Assembly (NCBI RefSeq): GCF_002100115.1
Contig: NZ_ANBM01000010.1
Span: forward strand, 16,783-80,782
Length of the DNA: 64,000 nt
Direction of reading: 5' to 3'
Source: Anaerovibrio sp. JC8
Lineage (GTDB): Bacteria > Bacillota > Negativicutes > Selenomonadales > Selenomonadaceae
Part shown: positions 22,020 through 29,996 of the stretch, one piece after another
How positions within the stretch are numbered: the stretch's first letter is position 1
How the letters are laid out: the number at the start of each line of letters is the position of its first letter
Translations under genes and position numbers: made by a program
The notes under the pieces: model-generated
Databases searched by the model: none
Seen by the model: only the letters and a program-made list of their open reading frames with translations
What the model was told of the DNA's origin: nothing

Positions 22020-23450
22020 ATAGCATGATGTGGCAGTTCTTGCTATCAATTTATGGGTGGGATGTATGCCGGGTGGTGGGGCGGCGCTCTCTTTCCGGGT
22101 CTGTGTGCTGCCCCGTCGTCCGGCTGCGACGGGAGTGAAACGACATAGTCCCTTCAGGGAGTGGGGGCGACGCGAGCAAAGCGAGCTAGTACCCGAAGGG
22201 TAGGTCCCGAAGGGTAGGTCCCGAAGGGTATTCTGGGCGGAGGGCGGGGTAGACCCGTGAGGGATAGCTGGCACGAGTGGACATCTTACTTTCGATAAAT
22301 GTGGTTATCGGAACCATTGGCCCCCGGAGCATAGCCAGGCGTTCCGATAACCTCTCCGGCGTTTATCGGAAGTAAAATGGCCTGCCTTATGAGGTTGGAG
22401 GCTCCTTCCCAGATGCCAAAAACGGATGCCAAGAAGGTGGCTCCGGCCCATACTCATAGGCCCACACTTGGAGCTGGCACCAAGAAACATGACTACAATG
22501 TATCAAAAAAATGTGCTGAAAATTGGCTTAATTTTACTGTACAATTAGGTCATGTATAGCAAATTAAAAACTGTACAAAATGGTATTATGTGCAAAAATG
22601 TACAGCAGAAAACCCTATGTATTGTGGCATCAAATACTGGAATGTACAGAAGAATATAGGCTAACAGCAGGAAGTAAAAACCTTATACTATAAAGTCATG
22701 TATTGGAAGGCCTTGGTTCGTTCCCGGCTTCGGGGCCTCGTGGGGGCCCAGGGAAGCCGTACTTTATTGCGTGGCCATGCTCTGGGGATTTCCGCTTTAA
22801 ATGGCTTCTGCTGTGGCAGAAGCCGTCCTTCCGCGGAGGGTGAGGCTATGGCTTGCCATGGCCTCATCTTTCGCTACTCTCTGAGATATGGCTGGAACTT
22901 TTTTCCGGGGGGAGGATATAGCCCAGCTTTGATGGGATATATGCTACCCTCCGGGGCCGACACTTGGAGAAGTGGTTTTGGCAGTGCTGCCGCCCCAGAT
23001 AAAAAAGTGGTAGCTCTGCCTCTACTGGCCCTATAGTAGGCACTGGCCAAAATACCGACTGCTGTGTATGGGTTCTGCTTGCAGGTTCCATGCTCTGCTG
23101 TTCGGGTCATCACTTAGAGTCGGGGTAAGCGGTGACTGCTTGCAGTGACCGCAATACTAGCCCAGTAGTTGGCACTGGACCACCTTCCGGCGGCTGGGTA
23201 TGCTCCCAGCTTTCTTCAGATACTGTCAGGGCTTTTCATGGCATAGCCGGAATCCGTGATGTAGGCATGACAGGGAAAGACCTGGGGCCAATGCTGCTGG
23301 GGGTATACTCTGCCGTCCGGGGCACCTTCTCGAGTCGGTGTTTCAGACGCTGGAGGTGGCTGACCGCACGTATGGGAGGTCTGACACCGCAAGCGGCTCA
23401 CTTCAATCAAGGCACCCTAGTTTTTAAGAGTGTGGGTGGTCTCCTTTTAT
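22020..23450 (+). ncRNA. Large GC-rich structured non-coding RNA, copy 1 (GOLLD/ROOL-like in scale)
   Basis: About 1.4 kb has no credible gene on either strand but matches 50105-49205 on the other strand in scattered blocks: an AATTTATGGG start block followed by GCGCTCTCTTT; TTTCGATAA and CTTATGAG around paired CGATAA/TTATCG stems; CGCTTTAAATGGCTT with a stem whose two sides change together between copies (GGCTTCTGC/GCAGAAGCC here, GGCTTTTG/CAAAAGCC there); TACCCTCCGGGGCC; TGGGTTCTGCTTGCAGGTTCCAT; and CGGCTCACTTC near the end. Pattern and size are those of ornate RNAs of mobile elements. A 22488-22700 AT-rich segment, bounded by CATGACT/AGTCATG, looks inserted. Confidence 0.65.
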
Positions 23451-23472
23451 TATATAGGGCACACAATATTAC

Positions 23473-23525
23473 TCATTGCTGTTCCCACACCAGCAAAAAA
23501 AAGGCTGGTCACTGGTCTTTTTTTT
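23473..23525 (+). ncRNA. Putative sRNA unit R9 (degenerate)
   Basis: Hairpin TTGCTG/CAGCAA with loop TTCCCACAC, then GGCTGGTC-ACT-GGTC and ten T. The terminator stem is damaged relative to R3, but the upstream ACACAATAT and loop match that unit. It lies just past the large RNA. Confidence 0.4.
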
Positions 23526-23605
23526 TGCCCAAAACTAAAGGGCTATTCTCTGAGTTGAGAATAGCCCCGTGATTTTTATTTAGTTGAATGGCCCACCAAT
23601 TCAAT

Positions 23606-23890
23606 TCAGCAGGTCGTATTGGTTAATAACTGAGACTTACATGAATGGGTGCCTTCATCAGAATCAGTCCAAATAACATCAATAATTTGCTTTTTAATAA
23701 CCTCATCAAAACTTAATAACATAAAAGCTGGCCCAAATTGTTCATATCCCTCGGCTCCATAAATAATAGTGTTATCCTTTACTTCCAAAATAACACTACC
23801 AGACCGCTGGCAAATGTCTTTAATTCTTTCCTCCATTACAGCCATATCAGCCTTCTTTGAAAAAATCAATTTCATGGTATATTCCATCAT
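23606..23890 (-). CDS. Small protein of an unnamed ~90-aa family (copy 1 of 3)
   Basis: A 94-aa protein: MEYTMKLIFSKKADMAVMEE..., ICQRSG, NTIIYGAEGYEQFGPAF, then WTDSDEGTHSC. The same pattern (YT-hydrophobic-L-F-S-x-x-A-x-M, IC-x-x-x-G, N-S/T-I-x-x-GA, F-x-P/A-A, D-x-x-x-G-x-x-x-C) occurs in the next gene and in the C-terminal half of 27280. Length and alternating strands suggest a small alpha/beta domain. No family known to me. AGAGGA sits upstream; the ATG at 23890 is chosen for spacing. It ends the long minus-strand operon. Confidence 0.65.
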   Translation of the reverse strand: MMEYTMKLIFSKKADMAVMEERIKDICQRSGSVILEVKDNTIIYGAEGYEQFGPAFMLLSFDEVIKKQIIDVIWTDSDEGTHSCKSQLLTNTTC

Positions 23891-23923
23891 AACCATCCTC
23901 TAAAAATAGGGTTATATTGCTCA

Positions 23924-24226
23924 TTAAGTATAATTTTTCAAAATATCATCCAGACAAGGATAAGTCCCATCAAATGGATCAGTACAATAAGCGCCTATAA
24001 GATTCTCCTTGAAGTAGTCGTCATACCGTATATCAAGTAAAGCAGGGCTAAATGTTTCAAAAGAATCCGCCCCCAAAGTAATCGAGTTTTCTGTGTGTTT
24101 TAAGAGAACAGTTCCATTTTCATTGCATATACCCTCAGCTTTTTGCAATATCGTTTCCATCTTGGCTTTTGGGGAAAAAATCAGTTTTAATGTATATTCC
24201 ATTTCCTTAGCAAAAATCATTTTCAT
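23924..24226 (-). CDS. Small protein of the same unnamed ~90-aa family (copy 2 of 3)
   Basis: A 100-aa protein: MEYTLKLIFSPKAKMETILQ, ICNENGTVLLKHTENSITLGA, FETFSPALLDI, and DPFDGTYPC near the C terminus. It is a tandem paralogue of 23606. The start could be the first Met (24226) or the internal Met that aligns with the paralogue's start (24202). It lies 4 bp after the next upstream gene, so all are co-transcribed. Confidence 0.65.
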   Translation of the reverse strand: MKMIFAKEMEYTLKLIFSPKAKMETILQKAEGICNENGTVLLKHTENSITLGADSFETFSPALLDIRYDDYFKENLIGAYCTDPFDGTYPCLDDILKNYT

Positions 24227-24230
24227 GGTA

Positions 24231-24473
24231 TTAGCTACTCTTTAAAACGAACTGAAACACATACCATATACCTTGCTGAGTGTATGGTTTTGGAATTGAT
24301 ACTTTAACCTTCTTTATGTCATATTTATCTTCTAAAGAGTGTTCTGTAAGAAACTTATTCATTGAATCATACAAGCCGTCTTCATTACAACTACAAATAC
24401 CACCGAGATCTGCACCGTTTGCTTCTGCGTTTACTATTATACGATTGATAAGCTCAATAGTTTTAAGATTCAT
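24231..24473 (-). CDS. Hypothetical protein
   Basis: An 80-aa protein with an N-terminal helix (NLKTIELINRIIVNAEANGADLGG), a CSCNEDGL turn with two Cys, and a C-terminal beta strand (GIWYVFQFVL). No family recognised. Its ATG overlaps the stop of the phosphoesterase gene (ATGA), so it is translated with it. Confidence 0.6.
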   Translation of the reverse strand: MNLKTIELINRIIVNAEANGADLGGICSCNEDGLYDSMNKFLTEHSLEDKYDIKKVKVSIPKPYTQQGIWYVFQFVLKSS

Positions 24474-25261
24474 AATCTCAAATCCTCCATAACATCCTCA
24501 ACAGTATCAAACGGCCCAACTACATTTCGCTTGTTATTTACATCATTCATAGCCCTCACAGTTTCGGGATTTGGAATATACTCATCCAGTCGTATTACCC
24601 TGTTATAAAGACAGGTGAATTTGCCGAAATCCCTGCTCTGGTGCCAGTGGCCGAAGAACCACCGCTTAAATTCTGGCTTGTGGTTGTATATTAGCTGAAG
24701 GGCCCTTTCCACAGTGCTGTAGCCTATTGGTTTTAGGTGAAACATGGGATTTATAAGGTCAATGGGGCATGTATGGGTAAGGATATAGTCCACCTTGTTG
24801 CCAGCATTTTCAAGATTATCCACGGCCTCGTTGAACTCCGCCCAGGAAGGCACCTCCTGGGGCCACCAGCTCAAGCCCTCTCTGCGGTGCTCCTTGTCGG
24901 TGGAATCCGCTCCCCCCAGCACGAAAAAGGTCTGGCCCTCTATTTCATAAACCTGTCCCCGCATAAGGTGGATAATGCTACCATCTTTATGAACCTTGCC
25001 CCCATGCCATTCGCTGACTTCCATACTGTTTATCCAGTCATGGTTTTCGTGATTTCCGTCCAGCCAAAGGGTAGTCCATGGCTTTTCCTGCAGCCACTTG
25101 TGCCAGTGCCTAAAGGTCTTGTCCTCATGCCAGTAAAGGCCAAAATCCCCCAGAATAATGACGAAATCATCCTTGGTCATTTCCGCCTGCTGGGGAAACA
25201 AAGTAGTATTCAGTTTAGATATATCAAGGGGAATATGTGTATCCCCGGTTATGTAGATCAT
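24470..25261 (-). CDS. Calcineurin-like metallophosphoesterase
   Basis: The 263-aa protein has all five metal motifs: ITGDTH (1-8), LGDFG (about 38), DGNHENHD (about 69-76), LTHTCP (about 160) and FGHWH (about 203). These bind two metal ions for phosphoester hydrolysis. Members in accessory operons act on nucleic acid ends or nucleotides. It overlaps both neighbours by 4 bp within an operon holding HAD, DHH and ATP-grasp proteins, consistent with nucleic-acid end repair. A second, shorter one is at 43449. Confidence 0.9.
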   Translation of the reverse strand: MIYITGDTHIPLDISKLNTTLFPQQAEMTKDDFVIILGDFGLYWHEDKTFRHWHKWLQEKPWTTLWLDGNHENHDWINSMEVSEWHGGKVHKDGSIIHLMRGQVYEIEGQTFFVLGGADSTDKEHRREGLSWWPQEVPSWAEFNEAVDNLENAGNKVDYILTHTCPIDLINPMFHLKPIGYSTVERALQLIYNHKPEFKRWFFGHWHQSRDFGKFTCLYNRVIRLDEYIPNPETVRAMNDVNNKRNVVGPFDTVEDVMEDLRL

Positions 25262-25506
25262 GGTTTCTCACCCGCTAAAAATGCTCTCAGTTGTTTATCG
25301 GGAATATCGCAGTTCCTGACAGCCACATCAAGAGCCCCGCCATTTTCCAGCTTAATATCATCACTTTCACACATCTCTCCACTGCAATAAGGGCAATAGA
25401 AGCAATAGTCCTCCATTAAATGCTGTAAAGGCTTATCCAAATGGGATTTATATTTGGGAGATAGAAGGTATTTTTTGAATATCTCCTTGGTAATTGTGAT
25501 AAGCAT
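25258..25506 (-). CDS. Hypothetical protein with CPYC motif
   Basis: An 82-aa protein with CFYCPYCSGEMC (four Cys in a zinc-ribbon-like half) and a later DVAVRNCDIP. The ATG at 25506 sits directly after the stop of the preceding gene; a GTG at 25518 is an alternative. Overlaps the phosphoesterase start. Possibly a small zinc protein; role unknown. Confidence 0.55.
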   Translation of the reverse strand: MLITITKEIFKKYLLSPKYKSHLDKPLQHLMEDYCFYCPYCSGEMCESDDIKLENGGALDVAVRNCDIPDKQLRAFLAGEKP

Positions 25507-25507
25507 G

Positions 25508-25681
25508 CTACAATTCACCCTTTTCTCTGAGTTCTTTTCTTATATCATCAACGAATTTTATGGCTTCTTCCTCTGTTAGCAGTCTTCCATTTGCTTTGAT
25601 GAAAGATTGTCGACAAGACTCAATGACCTCAGATATTGGGCGATTACTGCGTTTAAATTTCTTCTGTTCTTTTTGGTCCAT
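25508..25681 (-). CDS. Hypothetical small protein
   Basis: A 57-aa, highly charged helical protein (MDQKEQKKFKRSNRPISEVIE..., LTEEEAIKFVDDIRKELREKGEL). GAGGAGG 9 bp upstream of ATG 25681 supports translation. No family recognised; the position in the operon suggests an accessory role. Confidence 0.55.
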   Translation of the reverse strand: MDQKEQKKFKRSNRPISEVIESCRQSFIKANGRLLTEEEAIKFVDDIRKELREKGEL

Positions 25682-25739
25682 GTTGACGCACCTCCTCAAC
25701 CTTTCCTGTAAACAGTCAGCCCAGTGCGGAATATCTCTA

Positions 25740-26708
25740 TTACAAATTTTCCTTTGTTTTCCCTATTTCAATTACCTTGCCCATTTTGCCAAGTATGGCT
25801 TTGGCGGTTTCTTCGGCAATGCCCGATATATCCCCGCCACTGGCCTTGGGATGACCACCGCCACCATAAAACTGCTTCATTATTTCGCCAAGATTCAGGT
25901 CGTTTCGTATGGTGCGAACTTCTATTTTGTCGTGATTAAAATTCACCATGAAGGCAATATCCACGCCGTATTCCTCACATATTTTATTGCCCAGGGAAGA
26001 GGTGTATCTACTGTTATTGTAAGTAAGACAGAAGGTGTATTCCTTACCCTCACTTTCTAGCTTCCCTTTAAATGCAGTTTGCATAAAGCCGCTTACATCC
26101 TTGGCTTCCCTTTCAGCCTCATAGGCAAGGATAGTCCGCTCATACTCATTAAATAGGGTAAGCTCGTTTAAATCCTTTTTGGCCAGGCGCTCCGTGAAGG
26201 CTTTCACAGTGTACTGCAAGCCCAGCTTAAATACCATTGTTGCCAAATATTTTGGCATCTGGCTGGGATACTTGGCATATTCCCATGTATCAAAAAGGCG
26301 CACCTGCTCAATGAAAAAATCTCTTTTAGTAATAAGCCCCTTGTTCTGCAGATATCTGTAAAACAGCTCCGCCCCGCAGGTAGGTCTGCCATCCAGCATT
26401 TCAGTCACAGTGGCCCACTTATAATCCTTGAAGGATTCCACTGCTGTTATATGGTGATCAAAGAGCTTTATATGATTGAGAATTTTGGGGTTCTGCAGCC
26501 TTACTTCCTCAATATCAAAGCTGCAGTCCGTAACAAAAATCCCCTCATAATCCTTGTATTCCGTTCCCATGGCTATCAGCTTTTTGGTGCAGTCATTGGG
26601 ATTATTTAGATATGTAATATCTGTATTGCCCTTGTAGGCAATATTGGCCAGTACGGCACAGGCCGCCCCGTCCATATCAGTATGGGTCAGTAATTTATAT
26701 GGTTTCAT
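25740..26708 (-). CDS. DHH-family phosphoesterase (NrnB-like)
   Basis: The 322-aa protein has the DHH domain (residues 7-110: LTHTDMDGAACA, FVTDCSFD, LFDHH) and a C-terminal DHHA1 domain with GGGGHPKASGG near 285-295. DHH enzymes use Mn ions to hydrolyse short RNA (nanoRNA), pAp or cyclic dinucleotide products. The Asp-rich motifs are complete. GGGAGG lies upstream of the ATG. It is one of several phosphoesterases in this operon. Confidence 0.88.
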   Translation of the reverse strand: MKPYKLLTHTDMDGAACAVLANIAYKGNTDITYLNNPNDCTKKLIAMGTEYKDYEGIFVTDCSFDIEEVRLQNPKILNHIKLFDHHITAVESFKDYKWATVTEMLDGRPTCGAELFYRYLQNKGLITKRDFFIEQVRLFDTWEYAKYPSQMPKYLATMVFKLGLQYTVKAFTERLAKKDLNELTLFNEYERTILAYEAEREAKDVSGFMQTAFKGKLESEGKEYTFCLTYNNSRYTSSLGNKICEEYGVDIAFMVNFNHDKIEVRTIRNDLNLGEIMKQFYGGGGHPKASGGDISGIAEETAKAILGKMGKVIEIGKTKENL

Positions 26709-26740
26709 TATTAATTATTCCTCCCGCTAAGTGGACAAAT

Positions 26741-27235
26741 TCACTTTCCCCAAAAGAAGCTCATTATCCTCTGCCAGCCTGATTTATCACTGTTTATCAG
26801 CTTTTTGACATCTTCCTTGGTAAAGCCTCTGGCAGCATTGGTGTAGTAGATATTCAGCTCCGGGGCGGTTTTAAACAGGGATTTGTCATCATCAAAAACG
26901 ATATAATCCCTGATATTATGCGCCTTGCAGTAATTCAGTACGCTCCGCCCCCTGTCCAGCTGGTCAAGCTCCTCAGTCTTATCCAATATGCGGATTTTCT
27001 CAGGGGCCATGGCGTGAATTAACTCCTTTATATACACTGCATGGTTCCCGTCACTATTAAAGCCCGTTTTCCAAGAAGAAGTAAGGACAATGCCCACCTC
27101 ATGGTTATACTTCCCGTTAAGATAGGTCATATATTCAAGAAAACAGCTGATACATTTGCTATTTAAGGTGAAAGGGCGCTTCCAGTCCATTTCAGTGTTC
27201 AGCACCCCATCCACATCCAGAAATATGTAAAACAT
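26741..27235 (-). CDS. HAD-type phosphatase of the RNA-repair (Swiss-Army-knife) class
   Basis: A 164-aa minimal HAD domain: FLDVDGVLNT (nucleophile Asp7, general acid Asp9), VLTSSWK (motif II Ser/Thr), and VFDDDKS (motif IV acidic). Cap-less HADs with VLTSSW are typical of the HAD domain found in multi-domain or operonic RNA repair proteins, where they remove terminal phosphates. This fits the R2K ATP-grasp protein encoded two genes upstream. AAGGATC precedes the ATG. Confidence 0.8.
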   Translation of the reverse strand: MFYIFLDVDGVLNTEMDWKRPFTLNSKCISCFLEYMTYLNGKYNHEVGIVLTSSWKTGFNSDGNHAVYIKELIHAMAPEKIRILDKTEELDQLDRGRSVLNYCKAHNIRDYIVFDDDKSLFKTAPELNIYYTNAARGFTKEDVKKLINSDKSGWQRIMSFFWGK

Positions 27236-27279
27236 AAAATCACGATCCTTATATGATAGTTTTTAATTGATAGCTGCCA

Positions 27280-27975
27280 TCAGACCTCTTTTAATATATT
27301 TTCCAAACAAGATTCAGCGCCTTCTTTCTTGTCAAACCAAATAGCTTCTACAAGATATGGCTTTATTTCTTCAACATAACCTAAACGAACATACGCGACG
27401 GCATACTTTTCAAACTCCGTAGCCCCATAAATGATGGTGTTATCTTCATACTTGATAATTCCGCATCCGCTTTTAAGACATACTTCCCGTATACAGCCTA
27501 GCATTTCTTCCATATTAGCATCCGGGGAGAAAGTCAACTCCATAGTATAATCCATCGCTTTTCTTGCTGGCGGTGCCAATAATTCAGGTTCTTCATTCAA
27601 GTCAAAGCAGTCGCTACGGCGAAGATACTCTATCAGGGCATCTGGATTAGCGCATAGCTTTCTGATTTCATCCTCTCTTGGCAACAGCACCACATGTTCA
27701 AGGCCGTCGTATTCCTCAATGCGGTAGTTGTACCCATCTGGAACCTCCGCGATTTTTAATTTACAATCTGGGGCTGCAGCCTTTTCCTTTAAATCAGTTA
27801 TGGTTTTTATGAGATTAGGATCGTCCCTGCCCAAATAATAAATAACGCCATTAACGCCCCATGCCCGTGGATTATCAATAGACAATTTAATGGGACTAAA
27901 ACTGTTATAGTATTTTGCCCCTTCCTCCGACAAGGTAAAAGCACCATAACTTTCATTAATTACGATTTGCTTCAT
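27280..27975 (-). CDS. Two-part protein; C-terminal half belongs to the unnamed ~90-aa family (copy 3)
   Basis: Residues 1-130 form an unknown domain (IVINESYGAFTLSEEGAKYY, a YLGRDDPNLIKTI strand-turn, RIEEYDG) found with HAD and ATP-grasp genes. Residues 140-231 match the small proteins at 23606 and 23924 (MDYTMELTFSPDANMEEM, NTIIYGATEFEKYA, KKEGAESCLENIL). The fusion suggests the two parts work together. AAGGTG precedes the ATG. Function unknown. Confidence 0.65.
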   Translation of the reverse strand: MKQIVINESYGAFTLSEEGAKYYNSFSPIKLSIDNPRAWGVNGVIYYLGRDDPNLIKTITDLKEKAAAPDCKLKIAEVPDGYNYRIEEYDGLEHVVLLPREDEIRKLCANPDALIEYLRRSDCFDLNEEPELLAPPARKAMDYTMELTFSPDANMEEMLGCIREVCLKSGCGIIKYEDNTIIYGATEFEKYAVAYVRLGYVEEIKPYLVEAIWFDKKEGAESCLENILKEV

Positions 27976-27990
27976 AAAATATCACCTTTT

Positions 27991-28254
27991 CTATTCTGAA
28001 GTACTTGCTTGGTTCAGGCGTTCTTTTATTTCATCCTTCAGCTCTTTTAGTATTTCCTTGTTATCAATAATAAATACAGAATTATCATCCATATTTACAC
28101 ATTCATTTCCTTCTAACATTGCCAAACATTCAAAAACATCGACCAACAAAAAGGAATCCAGCTGCTTTATTTTTTCTGTTCTTTCCTGCTGACTCATAGC
28201 TAGAATCATCTGATATGTTCTGACGGTATTTACTATTGTGTGTTTTTCTTTCAT
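27991..28254 (-). CDS. Hypothetical helical protein
   Basis: An 87-aa protein (MKEKHTIVNTVRTYQMILAMS..., then acidic coil, ending in KELKDEIKERLNQ). GGAAGGGG lies 9 bp upstream of ATG 28254; the longer open frame overlaps the ATP-grasp gene and is unlikely. No family recognised. Confidence 0.55.
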   Translation of the reverse strand: MKEKHTIVNTVRTYQMILAMSQQERTEKIKQLDSFLLVDVFECLAMLEGNECVNMDDNSVFIIDNKEILKELKDEIKERLNQASTSE

Positions 28255-28279
28255 AGTAACAGCCCCTTCCAAATATTCA

Positions 28280-29167
28280 TCAGCTAAAGGCCAGATACAG
28301 TGACCTATAGAAAGCCCTGACATCTTGGCGGTCGGATAAGCCCGATACACTGCCATCACCTGTTTCAATTACCTTCCACGAGCCGTCAGCCAATTCCGCA
28401 TAATCCACGGTATAAAAAGGACTTTCCACTGACTGGTATTTTTTCAGCATTTGCGCTGGCGGTGCGGGAGTGAAGGTCCCCTGACCGGAATTTGGTTCAA
28501 AGGAAATCATTTCATTATTGGCATAAAATGCCCTGTATTCATTGGTCTTCCCATCATATTTCTTCAGATTGAGATATTCCTTGATACATATTCCCCCAGT
28601 CAGAAGATCACCGCGGTATTTGTAAAATACCTCCATCCAGTGATCAAAATCCTCCTGGCTAAAGGAGCTATCAAAGAATTTCGGGAAATCCGACCCTTTA
28701 ACCGATTTGACAAAATCCTTCACCATAAACCACGGAAACTCCTTTAAAACAGAGGATATCTGAATTGGCTCATGTAGCTTGAAGCAGAGAATACGGGCAC
28801 TGTCCTCCTTTACGTAGGGATAGGCATTTGGGAAAACGTGAAGCCGCCCATATTCCTCTGGGCTAGTGGTAAGGAGAATATTCCTCTCCTTCAGTGCTTC
28901 ATAAAACTGGGCATATTTCTCCGGCTGCATCATCCAGCCACGATAAACAGCCTTGGAGGCAGTCTTTGGCAAATCACCGGAAAGAATCATTTTTCCCTGC
29001 TGAAACCACCCTTCATAGCTAAAGATGAGAGGCATAAGGTTTGGCTGCTCCAGCACTGCCCTATATTCATTTTCAAAGTCCCCATCCACAACTGAAGGAT
29101 TAAAATAATCCGAAGGGAACAATACTATACTTAAACGTTGCTTTTTCTTATCATATATGGATTCCAT
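28280..29167 (-). CDS. ATP-grasp protein, R2K-clade type
   Basis: The 295-aa protein shows an ATP-grasp C-terminal region: GGICIKEYLNLKKY (about 190), EYRAFYANNEM (about 210), VDYAELADGSWKVIETGDGSVSGL (about 253-276, with the metal-binding Glu). The R2K ATP-grasp clade is predicted to act as ligase in RNA repair or modification. The gene overlaps the upstream Zn-ribbon gene by 37 bp. With HAD, DHH and calcineurin enzymes it suggests an RNA end-repair pathway; the substrate is unknown. Confidence 0.75.
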   Translation of the reverse strand: MESIYDKKKQRLSIVLFPSDYFNPSVVDGDFENEYRAVLEQPNLMPLIFSYEGWFQQGKMILSGDLPKTASKAVYRGWMMQPEKYAQFYEALKERNILLTTSPEEYGRLHVFPNAYPYVKEDSARILCFKLHEPIQISSVLKEFPWFMVKDFVKSVKGSDFPKFFDSSFSQEDFDHWMEVFYKYRGDLLTGGICIKEYLNLKKYDGKTNEYRAFYANNEMISFEPNSGQGTFTPAPPAQMLKKYQSVESPFYTVDYAELADGSWKVIETGDGSVSGLSDRQDVRAFYRSLYLAFS

Positions 29168-29874
29168 TCTATAAGCTCCTCATAACACTCATCACAAAAT
29201 GGTGATATCCAGCGTAGGTTACCCCGCATGGTTCCTTCAGCCCCGCACATGACACAGGTATGTTCACTCAGTTCAACATATTTACTTTTAATCTGCTTCA
29301 ATTTGGCATGGCGGCTGCAGTCATTATCATACCAACGGAGAGAACCAAACTTTTCCTTGATCTGCTTAACCCAATAGCCCTCCAGCATATTTTCTTCAAA
29401 GAGAAACGCCTTAATTTCCCTGCATATATCCTCACCAAATGCTTTCTTCCAGCCCTTTGGCATAGGGTCCAGCATGGTACAGCTGTAATCCTCCCCGTCC
29501 AATATCTCCCCGTTTTCACGTTTTCTTGGTATAAGGAAAGGATATTCCTTCATTAATCTTTTATTTTCCTTAATACTCTCCTCTGTCTTATCCTCGGCGC
29601 ATTCCCAGATAACATTCTTAAGGTTGCAGATATGACGGATATGGTCATCTGCCACATCCTCGGAAAAGCCAACCTTGTATATAACTCTTCCGCTGGGCAG
29701 ATTCATATTTATAGTGTTAAACCTGTCTTTTTCCACATCCCACTGCCTGACAAAGACACGGACATACTTCTCTCCACTATCTGATGTCAGTATATTTGAG
29801 AAAGTTATTTTAGTACCGTCAGGGAAAGCTATATATTCATGTCCTTCTTTAAACGTTGAAATTCTATCCACCAT
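29131..29874 (-). CDS. Hypothetical protein with C-terminal zinc ribbon
   Basis: The 247-aa protein has a beta-rich N-terminal part (1-75), a middle helical part (WKKAFGEDICREIKAFLFEENMLEGYWVKQIKEKFG split in several conserved blocks), the KFGSLRWYDND motif, and a C-terminal ribbon CVMCGAEG...CDECYEELI. Similar proteins occur in phages and accessory islands. Probably nucleic-acid binding. GGGGGGAGC precedes the ATG, and it starts the RNA-repair-like operon. Confidence 0.6.
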   Translation of the reverse strand: MVDRISTFKEGHEYIAFPDGTKITFSNILTSDSGEKYVRVFVRQWDVEKDRFNTINMNLPSGRVIYKVGFSEDVADDHIRHICNLKNVIWECAEDKTEESIKENKRLMKEYPFLIPRKRENGEILDGEDYSCTMLDPMPKGWKKAFGEDICREIKAFLFEENMLEGYWVKQIKEKFGSLRWYDNDCSRHAKLKQIKSKYVELSEHTCVMCGAEGTMRGNLRWISPFCDECYEELIEWNPYMIRKSNV

Positions 29875-29996
29875 GCTCCCCCCTGAAAACCTTTATTTAC
29901 CTAATATTATCAAAGCCGCAAAGCCTTATCAATCAACGTTTTGACTGTGTTTATACAGTCAATTTGAATATATCATCATGCTAATAATCTCTTGAA

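Noticed and set aside
22698..23572. Open frames of 75-146 codons over the GC-rich region
   Set aside because: They occur on several frames, have no ribosome binding sites, show odd composition, and are not kept in the 49-50 kb copy, where the stems are kept instead.
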